From: Cantharellus purpuraceus
Lineage: Eukaryota > Basidiomycota > Agaricomycetes > Cantharellales > Hydnaceae
NCBI GenBank assembly: GCA_025174535.1
Contig: JALBUN010000050.1
Location: 248,001 to 312,000, forward strand
Reading direction: 5' to 3'
Length of the DNA: 64,000 bases
Numbering within the stretch: position 1 is the first letter of the stretch; each line of letters begins with the position of its first letter. The notes beneath the pieces were generated by a model. The model was not told where the DNA came from. It saw only the letters and a program-made list of their open reading frames with translations, and searched no databases. The position numbers were made by a program, and so were the translations under genes. Positions 44,537 through 56,617 of the stretch are shown here, piece by piece.

Positions 44537-46188
44537 TCATGATACTTCAAGAGCAGGGATAATATCCTTCATCAAAGCCCAACCTCCGGGCTCTGTTGAT
44601 ACTCGACGCCACCAGATTTCCCTGTCAAAGGCCACCTCCCGCAGTGAGGGACAAATTTTTTCCCATCTGCGATAGTGAATCGGTGCTTCCTCCATGACCT
44701 CCACCTCCTCGGAGGATAAGGTGACCGAGTTGTGAGTAATAACAGGAACGCCCTTTGACATGCAATACCTTGTAAAACCATGCTGAGGTGCTCTCTGGTA
44801 TATATGTAACACCTCCAATTTTCGGAGCCGCGGAAGAAAACGTGGGCCGAAGGAGATACGGAAGTACTGCTAGCGATGAGCTGATTTCGCCGTGTCTAAC
44901 ACGTAATACATACCTCGTCCACCCCAGGTCCTGACGTGCACTGAATTCTTAATTCCTTAAGACCCGGCCATAACTGGCAGATGCAGAGGAATACCTCCTC
45001 ACTCCATGTAGTTAAATTAAACGCGAAACCCTTGATATTTGTCTCATGTCTCCATACTGACTCGAGAAAGTAGATCAGCTGGCGTTCCCAGGGTATACGT
45101 CCACTGTCAGCAGGGGCATCAACAATTGTTAAGTATTGCAACGGTCGATGCACTCCAAAGAAGATACCAAGAGATTTCAATTCTCCTGTTACTGCCTGTA
45201 GCTGTGGTAAGGACTCTCGGGAAAGAATTGGTCCGAGTTCCCGAGGAGTGCGAGTTATGTGCAGGGATGTGATCGTTGGGAGGTTTGTGAGCACGCTACA
45301 GAACAAAGAGCAATCGGGATCGGCAGGGCCTAAGCCATGGCACGACAATGTCTTGAGAGGAGGCGGATGTGTCATTTCTGACAGTATGTGACACGCTGCA
45401 CGCTCCACAAACAAATCAATGGTAAGGGAGGTGAGGAAAGGCGCATTTTTCAAGAGTCCTTCGCAAACCTTCCCAGGTATGTAGCTTCCAAAAGGCTCAT
45501 CTCTTGACCAACACTTCACCAGGGTCAGCGTTCGAAGTGCGAGAGGGGTCGGAGGATTCTTTTGTCTGAGACCAGGAGATACCGTTGATTCCCGTATTTC
45601 AAGGGCGGTGAGCTGCGGGAGTTCACAGACCCAATAGAGAAAATCGGCAGGTACACAATCCTTCACAATAGAAAGGGTGGCGAGGTTTGTAAACAAAGGG
45701 AAGAAATGGAGTATAGGACGTGTGCATAGTTCTTGGTCCAGATCCAGTAATAGTGGCATGCCTGCTGGGCACCAATGTCCAAGAAATTCAATGTCTTCTG
45801 GGACAGGAGCGAAGGGAATATCCAATGTACGATACAGCTCCATGGATTCCTCTCGGAGACATGCAGGAATGCCGCGATGTATGGGCGGAAGTAGCGTGAG
45901 ACTTGTCACACGATGAGCCAGTATAGGATCGCGCTTGAGCAGCGAGAATGTGTAGGTCGAATAATAGTTTGGGTCTATGAAGAGTCGCCTATACAGAATT
46001 GGGGTGACGATGTGGTGGATGTAGCGGGATGTGATAGAAACATTATACAAGTCTCCAGGACTCGTCAAATGCTCGAGTATTGCTTGCCATGTTTCAACGG
46101 GAAATCCCCTCGATTTAGAGGCCTCTGAAAATGCCCTAGAATCTTTGATTTGAGCCTCGTACGATTGAATGCACAAGCCTGGCCTCAT
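44537..46188 (-). CDS. F-box protein with leucine-rich C-terminus
   Basis: F-box signature GFPVETWQAILEHLTSPGDL followed by NVSITSRYIHHIVTPILYRR, the basidiomycete F-box-like arrangement. The remainder contains irregular Leu-rich blocks (LTALEIRESTVSPGL, LPTITSLHITRTPREL, LKELRIQCTSG) as expected for substrate recognition in SCF ubiquitin ligases. A short intron near 44880-44925 follows VDE and joins QYFRISFGPRFLPRL to VLHIYQR. The frame remains open to 46440, but the MRPGLCIQ start at 46188 leaves a standard lead into the F-box, so I chose it. Such genes are strongly expanded in Agaricomycetes. Confidence 0.75.
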
Positions 46189-47325
46189 CGGCAACGGCAA
46201 AGATAGTGAGATGTAGGCAGGGTCTTCTGTGAGCTCAACCGAAGCCGCACGCCTGTCTGGCTTATATGTGAACACTGCAATATGAGAACTGCAACAAAGC
46301 GTAGCACCTTTGAACAATTGAGAGACTCTATCTCCACCTTTATGATAGGAAGAGTCGGAAACTGATGAGTCATCACCCACAGGTACAAGAAGTCTTGAGT
46401 GGCTCTGACGCCCACGCGACTTCAATCGACATTCGGACACTTCTGTTATCGGTGAGACAAGTTTATCTCGGCATTCATATCCGTGATCACACTAAGAGCT
46501 CTTTTACTCCTTCAGAGTTTGGAGTCCGGTAGATCTCGTAGAGTTAACAAGGTTCGGAGGACAGGATAAAGTAATGAATCATTTTCATGTCGTGTTGTGT
46601 CCGACAGCCTATCGATGCAATAGGGATCAGGCAACGCGTTAAAAAAGCATGCCCACTAGGACAAGGAGGTTGGCAAGTTGATGAAGGCGTTTCGAATCGA
46701 AGTGTCAGACTACAGACAAAGTGGCTGCCCCGTCTCTGATGGAATCTTCCTCCAAGTTAAAAAGTACTGCTGCCGATAGCATCGAGGGAGTTGAATCTAC
46801 ACCTTGTACAGTTGTTGATGTGAGGTTTTCACTTCCCCGATCAGTTGGCCCAGAGGGCTCTTGGGCTGCATGTTATTGGCTTTCCTATGCGTCTTGCATT
46901 GTAGGTGAAAACGCTGAGGTCCACTGTTACTTTAGATAGGGCGTCGTATTATTCATTGGATTGGTTCCTGTAGTGTGACTCTTGTCCATTTCGTTAAGAT
47001 GTTGTATCCTCTGTATTATGATGATGTGTTCTATGAACAGTGATTAACGATGACTGGGTTTCCAAAATCGTTGCTCTTCCTTGTCTCATGAGTCCGTCAC
47101 GTCCCTTGGTTGAAATCTGGTAGAATAGAGGTCACTGCCAACTGCGAAATTCAAGCGGCTCATCGCGAGGCTAGTTCACCATATTGCTGCCCGAGGTGTA
47201 AGTATAAAGAAGTGGGTAGCACCTTCAGGACACGATAAAGGTAGGGGTGCTTGTGGGTCGCCATTCAGTTTAGCGGCTGAGCGCTGCTGATCACACTACT
47301 CCCTACCTCCTAGTTCTTTCTCCCA
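46189..47325. other. intergenic, nothing recognised
   Basis: 1.1 kb between divergent genes. A 72-codon frame at 46721-46939 (+) is uninformative. A TATA-like motif is at 47203. Confidence 0.45.
47203..47208 (+). promoter_or_regulatory. TATA-like box before Cys-rich membrane protein gene
   Basis: TATAAA about 118 nt upstream of the ATG at 47326. Confidence 0.3.
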
Positions 47326-48780
47326 ATGTACATCCACGGGCTCACACTCTTTCTCTTTCTCTCCATTATACCACTCTCACGCACAGCCGGCACTGACAAG
47401 AACGCTAACGGCTCTTGTTCGCAAACGCACAACCAGCTCCAGGCTGGGACGTACCGACTTACCACGGACTGCGACGACACCAAGTATTGCGACGCCTCGG
47501 GTGTTTGTAAACCAAAGGGCTGTAGGCGCGATGAGTTCCCTCTGGGATATGCTCAGGATGCAGACCTACCTCCGCGGTGCAAGTCGGACGAATTCTGCCC
47601 GGATGAAGGAGATAAATGCCAGAGTTTGCTTCCTGTCGACAGTGCTTGTCAACTAAACAGAGATGGTGAATGGTTTCTATATCTGGAGAAAGCCATGCCC
47701 ATTGATGATAACAGATCAATGTGCGCCGCCTCCAAATGCACGTGAGTTGGCAGACAAGAACTCTAATCATAATGGAAGCGTGTGCATCAACTTTCAGTGC
47801 ATGTGCGCATGGTCATCCCAAGAGTTGTGCCTACCCATGCTAACGTTGATCATAGGTGGGCGAACATGACATTAGGCCAGACCTGTGTCGTAGAACAGAT
47901 GCCTTATATTGCATACGGGGCTGGCAGCACCGAATTTATCTACGTCGTTTCTCGGTGCAGTTTTATTGATATATGGTTTTAAAATAGCTTATGCTTACCG
48001 CAGTCACATGCAGAGGTAATTGTCGTCCAGGACTTTATTGCGACGCTGCAAGCAAGGTCTGTATGCAAACAAAGTCCTTTGGAGCATCCTGCACTGCAGA
48101 TAAAGAGTGGGTAACATATATCTTTGAGATTGTTTTTGATTCAACCAGGTTATCTTTAGATGCCAGTCGAACAACTGTCTGCCAAGTCTGACCTGTGGCG
48201 ACCCACCCCAGGCGCCTAAGCGCTTTGGCGTCTGGGTATATGTTGTTGTTGGTTTAGGAATATTTTTCGGTATGCAACTTGTATTTTATTCTTTGGGGTG
48301 CATGCCCATACTCCGAGCTAGGCATGGCCGGAACTTTGGTGGGATTATACTTTCTCCACCGAAAAACCCGTGAACAGGAGCGCGAGAAACGAACGCAATA
48401 CTGGCGGGAACAAGTATGCCATCCTGTACTCACCGTTGATCTTGCTTGACGTGCTTTTTTAGAATGCCTTCCGTCAAAATATTCTGCAAATGCGAGATAC
48501 TGCGAAAGCGTCTTTGCTCTCATTGTCACCGCTTGAGAATAACACGCCACGCTCGACGATTTATAGTGGAAGGGATCATACTGGTTCTGTGGATAGTGCT
48601 ATTCCGATGCTACGCCGATCCAGCGGGTTGCGACCAACCACTTCAGACGACGATGGGCAGGATAGTATCATTCACGGAGAGACACCCGTGACAATGCCAG
48701 CTGATCATGAGGCTGGGGGATGGAGCCAACGTTCTCCCACGGGCCGTACCTCGAGAAAGTTATCGAAGGGGAGACGATAA
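47326..48780 (+). CDS. Cys-rich single-pass membrane protein of unknown function
   Basis: Signal peptide (LTLFLFLSIIPLSRTAG), then about 230 extracellular residues with more than 15 Cys in repeated small modules (DCDDTKYCDASGVCKPKGC; RCKSDEFCPDEGDKC; NCRPGLYCDAASKVC; ECQSNNCLPSLTC), reminiscent of EB/dickkopf-like spacing. A membrane helix follows (WVYVVVGLGIFFGMAGTLVG), then a basic stop-transfer segment (LHRKTREQEREKRTQYWRE) and a Ser-rich cytosolic tail of about 110 residues. About eight exons, with GT-AG introns. The exon between EFIYVVSR and GNCRPG fits best with the acceptor ATGCAG. This looks like a surface receptor or wall-associated protein; no ligand is known to me. Confidence 0.75.
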
Positions 48781-48896
48781 ACAATGAACGCGGACATTCT
48801 TGACTTTTAGTTAATTACTCGAATATTAGATATGGCGGTATATATCTGCGTTACGTAAGCGTCGTTTGCTGAGCATCACTACTGTTGCTTTGCCAC

Positions 48897-49956
48897 ATGA
48901 TGACCCCGCCTCGGGGCTCTCGCCAGCCGCTCTCATCTTCGTATACCTCGTCTCCAGCTGAGGAGGATCTTGCCCAAGCCTCTGCATGGGATGATACATC
49001 AACCCTGGTATCGCACAAGTCGAAAGGAAAGGGGAAACAACGCGCAGACGATGATAATGACGACGACGACGATAATACCACAGTCAATGGTGACAGCGCT
49101 CATAGACCTACTGGCGAATACCCACCTATGCCTGAGGAGACTCTTGAGTCACGCAAGATCGAGGAAGTGAGTGTGTGAATGATAATTTGCACCCCTCCAG
49201 TTTACCCTCCGCTTTCACAGAACCTCAAACGTTGGGAAATGCTCGAAAAGCAACGTCGGAAAAGAGCCCGCGAGTCTCGTTCTAGTGGAAAATCTGACTC
49301 ACAGTTGCCGTCGTCTTCGTCTTTATTGGGTGACGTGAGCCGGCGCGCCAGCCAGCTGTGGAATAGCCACAACCGCGAACGTCCAAAGGCCCGAGGTGAT
49401 CGTATGCACCCACACCAGATGCTTGAGGACGTTGAGGATTCTGTACCCATGGATGAAGGCGGTCCGCCGTCGGTGGCTGATACCCCCAGGACGTCCCTTG
49501 CCGACACTCCGAGGACGTCTTCCACAGACACCTTCCCCTCCTCGCCAAATAACCCGTTCGAGGACCCGCAATATATAGAGGTTACCCAGGAGTCAAGTAT
49601 CATGACACCTACAAGCTCAAACTCGCTTATGATGCCTGCTAAGAGCGCGGTTGGCAATGATGTGGCCGAGCAGGCTATTCTGCAAGTGCCAGATTCTTTG
49701 ACCCGAAAACAGCCGCCACCGAAGCCGTTGGGTTTGCCACCGCCTACAAGTCCACCGCCACCGCCCGGAGCTATGCCTCAGCGGCGCGAGTTGGTGCAGG
49801 AGGTCGAAGGGAAAGGCAAGCGGTGGTGGACAGAGTGGCTGTGTGGCTGTCGGGAAGATGGGGACGATCAAGTGTGTATAGTCTAAGTTGAGTATCACTT
49901 GGCATGTGATTGACAGGATGTTTTCCTAGGCAGGACGTACTAACCCGATGGAATGA
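48897..49956 (+). CDS. disordered protein with conserved C-terminal motif
   Basis: Three exons. The protein is rich in Ser/Pro/Asp (SPAEEDLAQASAWDD, KGKGKQRADDDN), has one helical block after an intron (NLKRWEMLEKQRRKRARE), and then a Thr/Pro repeat (TPRTSLADTPRTSSTDT). The C-terminus is WWTEWLCGCREDGDDQ followed, after a GT-AG intron, by AGRTNPME and a stop. A Trp/Cys motif ending in AGRTNP-(F/M)-E recurs, to my recollection, in basidiomycete hypothetical proteins; the CxC could be a lipidation or metal site. Function unknown. It starts about 115 bp after the preceding gene on the same strand. Confidence 0.65.
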
Positions 49957-50306
49957 AGGGCTCGATGGGAACGATGGCTTACCTTTTCTTTCCAACTCTC
50001 TCATTATATCATCCTCATTCTGACGGACAGCTTTATTGCCCTCCATCAAAGTCGCCATCCAGCATACAGCTATCATACCACACCGAGTCTTGCATGCCCT
50101 CGTCGTAATACATACCTTGCAGATGATCAGACGGACAATATCATTCTCATTCATGTTTCAATGTGCAGTACGTAATGCAGCAGTCAGACCGTTTTCGGTA
50201 GACTTTTGTTGGGACCGAAAAAACAGTACTAAGAAGATATGTAGGTAACCATCTAACAAATTAGATATCTTGCGATGTATACGTGAAATAAATACCATGC
50301 ACCGCG
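49957..50306. other. spacer between convergent genes
   Basis: 350 bp between two stop codons; 3' UTRs presumed, nothing else seen. Confidence 0.45.
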
Positions 50307-52119
50307 TCATCGCGTCTGATCGCCATGCTTCCACTCTCCAAACTCGTCTTCCCGTGCTACGCGTGTCAAACTAGACGAGCCCGATACTGCCTCATCATCC
50401 TCCTCCTCGCCGCCACGCATAAGCCCTATCCGCTCATCCTTGATCTGTGATCTACGGTTGTCCTCGTCGTCGTCTGCTTCCTTATGCGAGTCCCGCCTAC
50501 GCGGGCGTGGCACACCCTCTTCCTGTGCGTGGATCGCGTCCTTATGCCCCTCCTCCTCATCACTATCGTCCCCAAGCTGCCACTGCATCTCATCATCTTC
50601 CGGCCTCACTGGTCTCAAAACCTCCTCCTCACCATCGCCCCCTTTGCTCTCCTTCATTTTACGTGTCCGTGAGGGTAACGTGGCCAGGACTGTACCTTGC
50701 TGTTGCTGCTGTGCTGCCTTTTCGGGCTTTTTATTCGTGAGTAACACGACGCCTCCTATCAGCACAACTATCGATACGAAAATCAGGAAAAGGTCCCATG
50801 ACGCATAGGCATCGACTGTTTAGCACGCGATTAGTATGTACACTGCATCGAGAGAAAAGGTGAGACGCACCCTGGTTATTAAATATAAGTGAATTTAGGA
50901 ATCCACTTGCGGTATAAACGCCGTAGAACACAGGGACGACAAGCGTCGAGTCGTAAACGCGCAGTCCGCGATTAAGACATATGATCTGGAAGACTGCGGT
51001 CACGCCAAGCAAGGCGAAAGTCACAATAGCAGCTGGATGACCGAACTAGTAAATGGTTTCAGATACATAACTCAAGCGCGCGAGAGCTGGACCACACACC
51101 TGGTTTCCCGTGTTTTGGTGGCTGAGGCTCCCCGAGATGAGTTTGACACTGGGAACTAGAATGAGGATCAGCAAGTGGGATAAACGCGAACGTAACGCAC
51201 CAGGATTTTGCGAAAACAAGACATCCACCAGCAAGTCCACCACCACAGCACGCCCAGCCAATGCCGAGTGTCCATGCGATCTGTTTGTCGCTTTTGGATG
51301 CAGTCCAATGCTCTATCCACTCTCGAATCCAAGTCAATGTTGCATTCCACTTTTGAGCGACAACGCCAAAATAAGATACAGGGCTGGGCGGCTGTTGTCT
51401 GGCACCGGAGCCCAACCCTGCAAATGGCACAGAAGAAAAATCCCCACGCGCGGAGAGGATGGCATCGAGCTGACTGACCCCGATGTACAACACAGACAGC
51501 GCGAGGCTCATGAAGATAAAGAAAGCAAGCCAGCCTAAACGTCCCCACAGTGCACTCAGGCGAACAATATCCATGTCATTTTCGAGCCCTGAGTTGATGG
51601 AACCAAAAAGAACGATACCAATCACCCCAAAGACAATTATAATTGTGCCGTATATGTCTGTGGAGGTGACAGGGGTGCCGATGAGGATGCTTGCAAAGAG
51701 AAAGTTGAAGATGAGTGATGTGGAGCCGAGGGGGGCGACGTATTCTGCACGCATGAACTCTAATGCAAGTGTGCTGCCTACTAGCTGCGAGAGACTGTAC
51801 GAGGGAAAGTATCAGTATTGTACGCGAGTGGAACAAACGATTATAGTACACACATGTACAGAAGCATGCCTAGCAGCCACAACGGTCGCAGCCAGTCACG
51901 TTTCCGGGATGACTTTGGAAGAGCAGCTTGACGAGAATGGTCCAGTTTAGTGAGGTTAAGGCCTCCCGCATTCATGAGACTGGCGCCAAGGATGATGGAA
52001 AGGCCAATTATGAAGGCAACGACAGGGTGCATGGGCCGGGGAAGGGTTGTTTCAGGCGGGTCCTCAGGGAAAGACGTTGAAGAGGGGAATGGATCCAATG
52101 AGGAGGATGTCGTGGCCAT
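50307..52119 (-). CDS. NIPA-family magnesium transporter
   Basis: Multi-span membrane protein: HPVVAFIIGLSIILGASLMN is the usual NIPA first helix, followed by LWLLGMLLYMLSQLVG, EYVAPLGSTSLIFNFLFASI (the typical APLG motif), YGTIIIVFGVIGIVLFGS, a large loop, FGHPAAIVTFALLGVTAVFQ, VPVFYGVYTASGFLNSLIFN and a final LFLIFVSIVVLIGGVVLLT. A long acidic, Arg/Asp-rich cytosolic tail of about 150 residues follows, with no further helix. NIPA proteins move Mg2+ and occur in endosomal or plasma membranes. The loop after helix 5 (about 90 residues) is longer than in animal NIPA2. At least six exons. The start ATG at 52119 is in an MATTSSSLDPF context. Confidence 0.85.
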
Positions 52120-52407
52120 CGTGAACGTCGTATACTTGTCTAAGGAAACTGCGAAACTTGATGAGCACTGCGCAGAGAGCAGTGTGACAACTGTCGTCAG
52201 TATGTCACACCTTTCCGCTATTACGTCATCCAGTGCGTGACTGTCACGGTGGCTGCTAAGCACCACAGCAGGCATCTCACTGCGTCTCCGGCAGGAAATC
52301 CTTGCATGTGCATTGTTGTCGTCAGTGACAAGTGCTGGGTATAAGCTTTGTGTTCATCGCGCTGCTAATCGAATAAGTTATTCCAGTCGCATTTGACCAC
52401 GCGCAAC

Positions 52408-54386
52408 ATGAAGGACGACCCACCACTTCTGAGTGGCACAGTGCCAGGTCTATTGGACCCCTCACAATCATCTCGTCTTCTTCGGACTCCTACTAGTAGT
52501 CTTTTTTTTGCGGCTTTTGACCCCCTTGCTGCACGCGCTAGCAGATTCCCAAATCTCGCATCACTCCATATAGACCCAGCGAAGGCTCATAAACGCGCGG
52601 ATGCCACGAGCACCAACGACAAACGCATCGTTGTGGAGATAGATCCAGAGAATGGCACGTGTTCTTGGCGTTTCGTGCCACGAGCCAAGGTAGACGTCAC
52701 GTTGTCCGGGTTTGAGGGTCCTTGGCCTAAATTAGTGGAGGTGTGCGGGTACGTTATCGCCAATGTCTGTTATATTTTTCAAAATAATGACGCATGTTTC
52801 TCAGTCAACTCGTTCGCATGACCCAAGACCAATGGGATTTATACAAATTGGATCCCGAATATGACTGTGTTGTACACGCATCTCCACATTGCACCAAAAT
52901 CTCCCGGAAGGCATCAAACACGAACTGCCTTGACTCGGACGAGGTGTTTGTGTCAGAGTCGCCCAATACCCCAAGCAGACAGGCAACCTCGACGGATGCT
53001 CCATTTACCACGCCGAAAGCAAGGCAGCATGCCATCCCAGCTTTCTCTGAGTTTGAAAGCCCACTCAAGAGGAGAAAAGTCAAGTCATCGTTTGCCTCTG
53101 AAACAGAGATGGCAATAGATGCAGACAATTCCCATATACCTTCCCCGTCCTCACATGAGGGAAATGTCCAGGACGACGTGAACCTGATGAAACGAAGACG
53201 GGCCTCGGATCGTTTCAGTGAGGGGACTATCCCAGATACCGAAAGGTCGAAAGGAAAGGCCCCGAAGCACAGAGGTCTGTCATTGCCATCTGACCCCATA
53301 GCATTTCACCTGATTGCCACTTCCAATACAGAGCCTTTTGTTTTCGCGGATTTATCCCCCAATTGCGACGGAGGTGTGAATGGCTTCTCTAACACCGAAA
53401 CGCCTGCTAAGAAGGCTCGCACTCGTTCTCCCGGAAAAGTTAGACGGGAATTGGAACAGAAACGAATATATAGAGAGAAGAGACGTAAAGCACACATGGC
53501 AGCAAGACTAGAGTTGCGAAGGGAAGGTCTACATCGTGCTTTCTGGGAAGACTTGGGTGTCCCTCCAACATTACACGACCCATACTTGTACGAAGACATG
53601 AATCGGTCTGACAACCCTGAGGATTCGGAGGATTCAGAGGATTCAGAGGACGAAATTGGCGATGGATCCGCGGCTTCAAGCGATCCCACGATGGAACCTG
53701 ACTCTGAGGCTGAGAGAGTAGCCAAAATCGAGGAATCTCGTCGGAAGTTGGCAGAGCTCGAGAAGGACAGGCCACTCTGGGAGGAGAGCGCACGAAAGAG
53801 ACAAGCTAGAGAGAGGGAGGAAGAGCAAATGCGTCAGCGGGCAAAAGCAATGAGGGAGGAGGAGGAGCGCCAGAGGCGACAAGCCCAGACTGCAAGGCGC
53901 AAACGTGAGGAGAGGCGGCAGCAGGAGAGGCAGGAACGCGAACGAGAGGCACGTATGCAGGAACAAAGCGGCCGTATGTTCGTTCGTGGGCCCCGAGGCT
54001 TGGGGTGGGACATCGGGGATGCGCTGATACGATACTTGGAAACGTCGGCAGCGTTTGATATAGCCAAGTTCTCTGTGGGAGCAAATCCAGCTACATTTTC
54101 TATCATCCCCTGGCCCATGTTGCGCCCGTCCTTTTCGGTTCAAGAGATCGAATGGGATGCTGTTGAGATGTTCTTCAGCAGGATTCAAAGGCTTCTCACT
54201 CCTGCAGAATTCAAGGGCCTGGTGGAGAAGAGCCATAGGAGATTCCATCCGGATCGGTGGCGGAGTAGGGGTCTCCTTGTAAGTGTCAAGAACGATATGC
54301 AGAGAGATTTATTGGAGGTCGCTGGGAGCACTGTAGCACAAGCTATCACACCTTTGTGGAAGAAGACTACTGGACGTTCAACCTGA
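52408..54386 (+). CDS. coiled-coil protein with C-terminal HPD-bearing J-like domain
   Basis: Two exons; the intron (about 52750-52801) follows LVEVCG. The N-terminal about 110 residues are followed by a Ser/Pro-rich linker with a bipartite basic stretch (SPLKRRKVKS), an acidic tandem repeat (EDSEDSEDSEDE), a long Arg/Glu coiled coil (residues about 330-420), and a C-terminal domain with FSIIPWPMLRPSFSV, HRRFHPDRW and STVAQAITPLWKK. HPD is the hallmark of J-domains that stimulate Hsp70, but the rest of a canonical J-domain is not visible. The protein is related in layout to the one at 13102-13920. Nuclear location is likely from the basic stretch. Family function unknown to me. Confidence 0.75.
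53618..53650 (+). repeat. 9-nt tandem repeat encoding acidic E-D-S units
   Basis: GAGGATTCG-type units repeated about four times, encoding EDSEDSEDSED in the linker of the coiled-coil protein. Confidence 0.8.
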
Positions 54387-55272
54387 CTGTATCGTGCGAG
54401 ACCACTGTTGTAGCTGTCATAATTAATTGATTATATCTTATGGCCCGGAAGAGAGTCGGCTTCAGCTGGCTGGCTTACGGGGGGAATTGGTGGCTCGCAT
54501 GAAAATTGAAGTGAATGGGACTGCCAGTAGAGCGAAGACAGACGGAGAGGCGGGCGTAAAGGTAGGCATGAGGGCTGTAAGGTATGTTGCAAGAGTCGAG
54601 GCATGATAGGGGAGTGAAACTCCCAGTAGTACAATTCTTCTTTGACCGTGTGAAGAGTTGGGCATGCATATATGTATACGGACCGCCAGTCATGATAGAA
54701 CGACTCGACTCTTTGGCACGGACGTGTAAGTTTACCGGGTACTCTGGAGGGTTGTAAGACACCCTTGCATTCGCGGGACATATGTTGGAGCATGCATCAA
54801 GCATAGGCAACAAGAGGACACGTGCTAGCTTAAGCAGCAAGTTGGATCCAAGTATTCAAGTGATGGGTAGCGTCAGCAGAGCCACACATCAAGATATCGC
54901 GGCTTATCGCCATTGGAGACAGGAAGGGGTATAGGAAACTAGATGTCATGCGAAGATTAGCGTGATTGTGTCACCAGAGTAAAAGTTCCAAATTCCAATA
55001 TGCTACTGTGACCTCAGACAGCGTATTTCCCTCCGGATTGATCACTTCCACCACGCTTTACGGTACTCAACACCGAATGATCGTCAAGCAGTACTGACGA
55101 AGTTGCCATCAGGGCATCGAAAATATGCGTGTGAGGGTCGGAGCCCTAAATTAGAGTTGTCACACTACAGCAAATACAAAGGGACATAGTGATGTTACAT
55201 ATAGTGGGACCCGGCGTTTCCTCACCTTAGGTGACTCAGATAAGTGCACTGGCAACTTTGGCTTTACGTTAC
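54387..55272. other. intergenic, nothing recognised
   Basis: 886 bp between two same-strand genes. Short frames only. Confidence 0.45.
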
Positions 55273-56263
55273 ATGCAAGGCCTCTCTATCCATCCTATTG
55301 CTACATTGAACGGTGAGTCTTATCTTATTGCATTCTCGCAACATACCAAGTTTTACAAATATAGATGATCAAATCAACAAGGCATCATCAATCATGGTAG
55401 AGTCGTTCACTTTCACTGGTGATCCCCTGTTGGTCGCATATGTTGGTGGGGACATGAGCCTATCACAGGCTTTATTCAAGGCATTTATTGCCGCCGCCAT
55501 TAGGGACGGCGAAGCCTACCTTGCCGAGCTGGACAATGAGATCATAGGCGTCTCCTGTTGGTTTGGGCCAGGAAAGCAATTTGTGAAAAGGTAAAGTGCC
55601 AGTAAGCCTTTGTGGCTGCTGCTACTGCCGCAAAAAACCAATCGCCCTGGCTCCTATATCAATATTAATATAATTCTCTCAAGTCCCCAGCAACGCGAGT
55701 GGGATCTCTATTGGAAAGAAGGTCTAAACCAAATTGGCAAGGATTGGCAATCTGAGACCGTAAGACCTAAAATATCTGACATTTCCTTATTTATACATTG
55801 ATGATCTGTTATCCCGCAGTATCTACCAAAATATACTGCGCTGTATTCCCGTTGCATGCCGACTCCTACAGCTAAACTTGATGGCTATAATCTGGCCCTT
55901 CTAGGTGTGCTGCCTGTGTTCCAGGGAAAAGGCATTGGAAAGAGGCTGGTTCAGGAGGGCCTTGAAAGGGTCTGTTCTTGGTGAACTGTACTTTTGGAAG
56001 GTGGATGATATTTCTCGACTTAGGCACAAGAACAAGGAGCATTGGTATCTCTAGACACATATAGTGACGATAACGTTGGTACATTCCACTCCCGCTTCAT
56101 TCTCTTTAAGGGTAACATACCTTCTTTATGTTCTTAGGTTGCATTTTACAAGAACTGTGGTTTCCGGATTGGAGGAACCGACACGATTGAATCTCCGTGG
56201 GGAGACTTGCAGATCACCATTTTGATCTGGGAGCCAAAGAAACACGTAAAGATGAGTGGATAG
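55273..56263 (+). CDS. GNAT-family N-acetyltransferase
   Basis: Six or so exons. Protein begins MQGLSIHPIATLNDDQINKA and continues SSIMVESFTFTGDPLLVAYV. The acetyl-CoA pocket motif is GVLPVFQGKGIGKRLVQE (Q-x-x-G-x-G), followed by ALVSLDTYSDDNVAFYKNCG and FRIGGTDTIESPWGDLQ, the usual GNAT tail. About 220 residues. The same layout occurs in basidiomycete GNAT proteins with unknown small-molecule substrates. No targeting signal. Complete, ending at the TAG at 56261-56263. Confidence 0.82.
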
Positions 56264-56617
56264 ATACATTGGCTATGTGAGATGGAACCGTCATGAATTT
56301 ACCCTTTAATTAGCTTCAATCTTTGTACCCTTTTCTAGCAATTACCAAGGATAACTAGAATCAAAGCTACTCTCAGGCCACGCATCATCCATGTCGAATC
56401 TGTCTGTACTGGAAGAAATGACTGGCACCACTTATTTAATCAGCAGAGTACGAGCTTTCAATAATGCCTGCCATATACGCAGTAATAAGCGCTGTAATAC
56501 TGCCATCAATAATTAGCATTTTTAAGATACTCGTGGCTTAATGTTTACATCTCTTTCCGAAATAGTACAAATTTCGACTTCGCACTACAATCACTGTGCT
56601 GCGATCATTTCCTTCAA
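56264..56617. other. spacer between convergent genes
   Basis: 354 bp with no credible gene; presumed 3' UTRs. Confidence 0.45.

Noticed and set aside
46189..46440. N-terminal extension of the F-box frame to 46440
   Set aside because: The extra 84 residues look like untranslated sequence read through; the start at 46188 gives the normal lead into the F-box.
49202..49657. 151-codon - strand frame opposite the disordered protein
   Set aside because: Shadow of a Ser/Pro-rich coding sequence whose + strand frame has consistent splice sites.
53306..54248. Several - strand frames of 90-190 codons opposite the HPD coiled-coil protein
   Set aside because: They arise from the Glu/Arg-rich coding strand read backwards; no independent signals.
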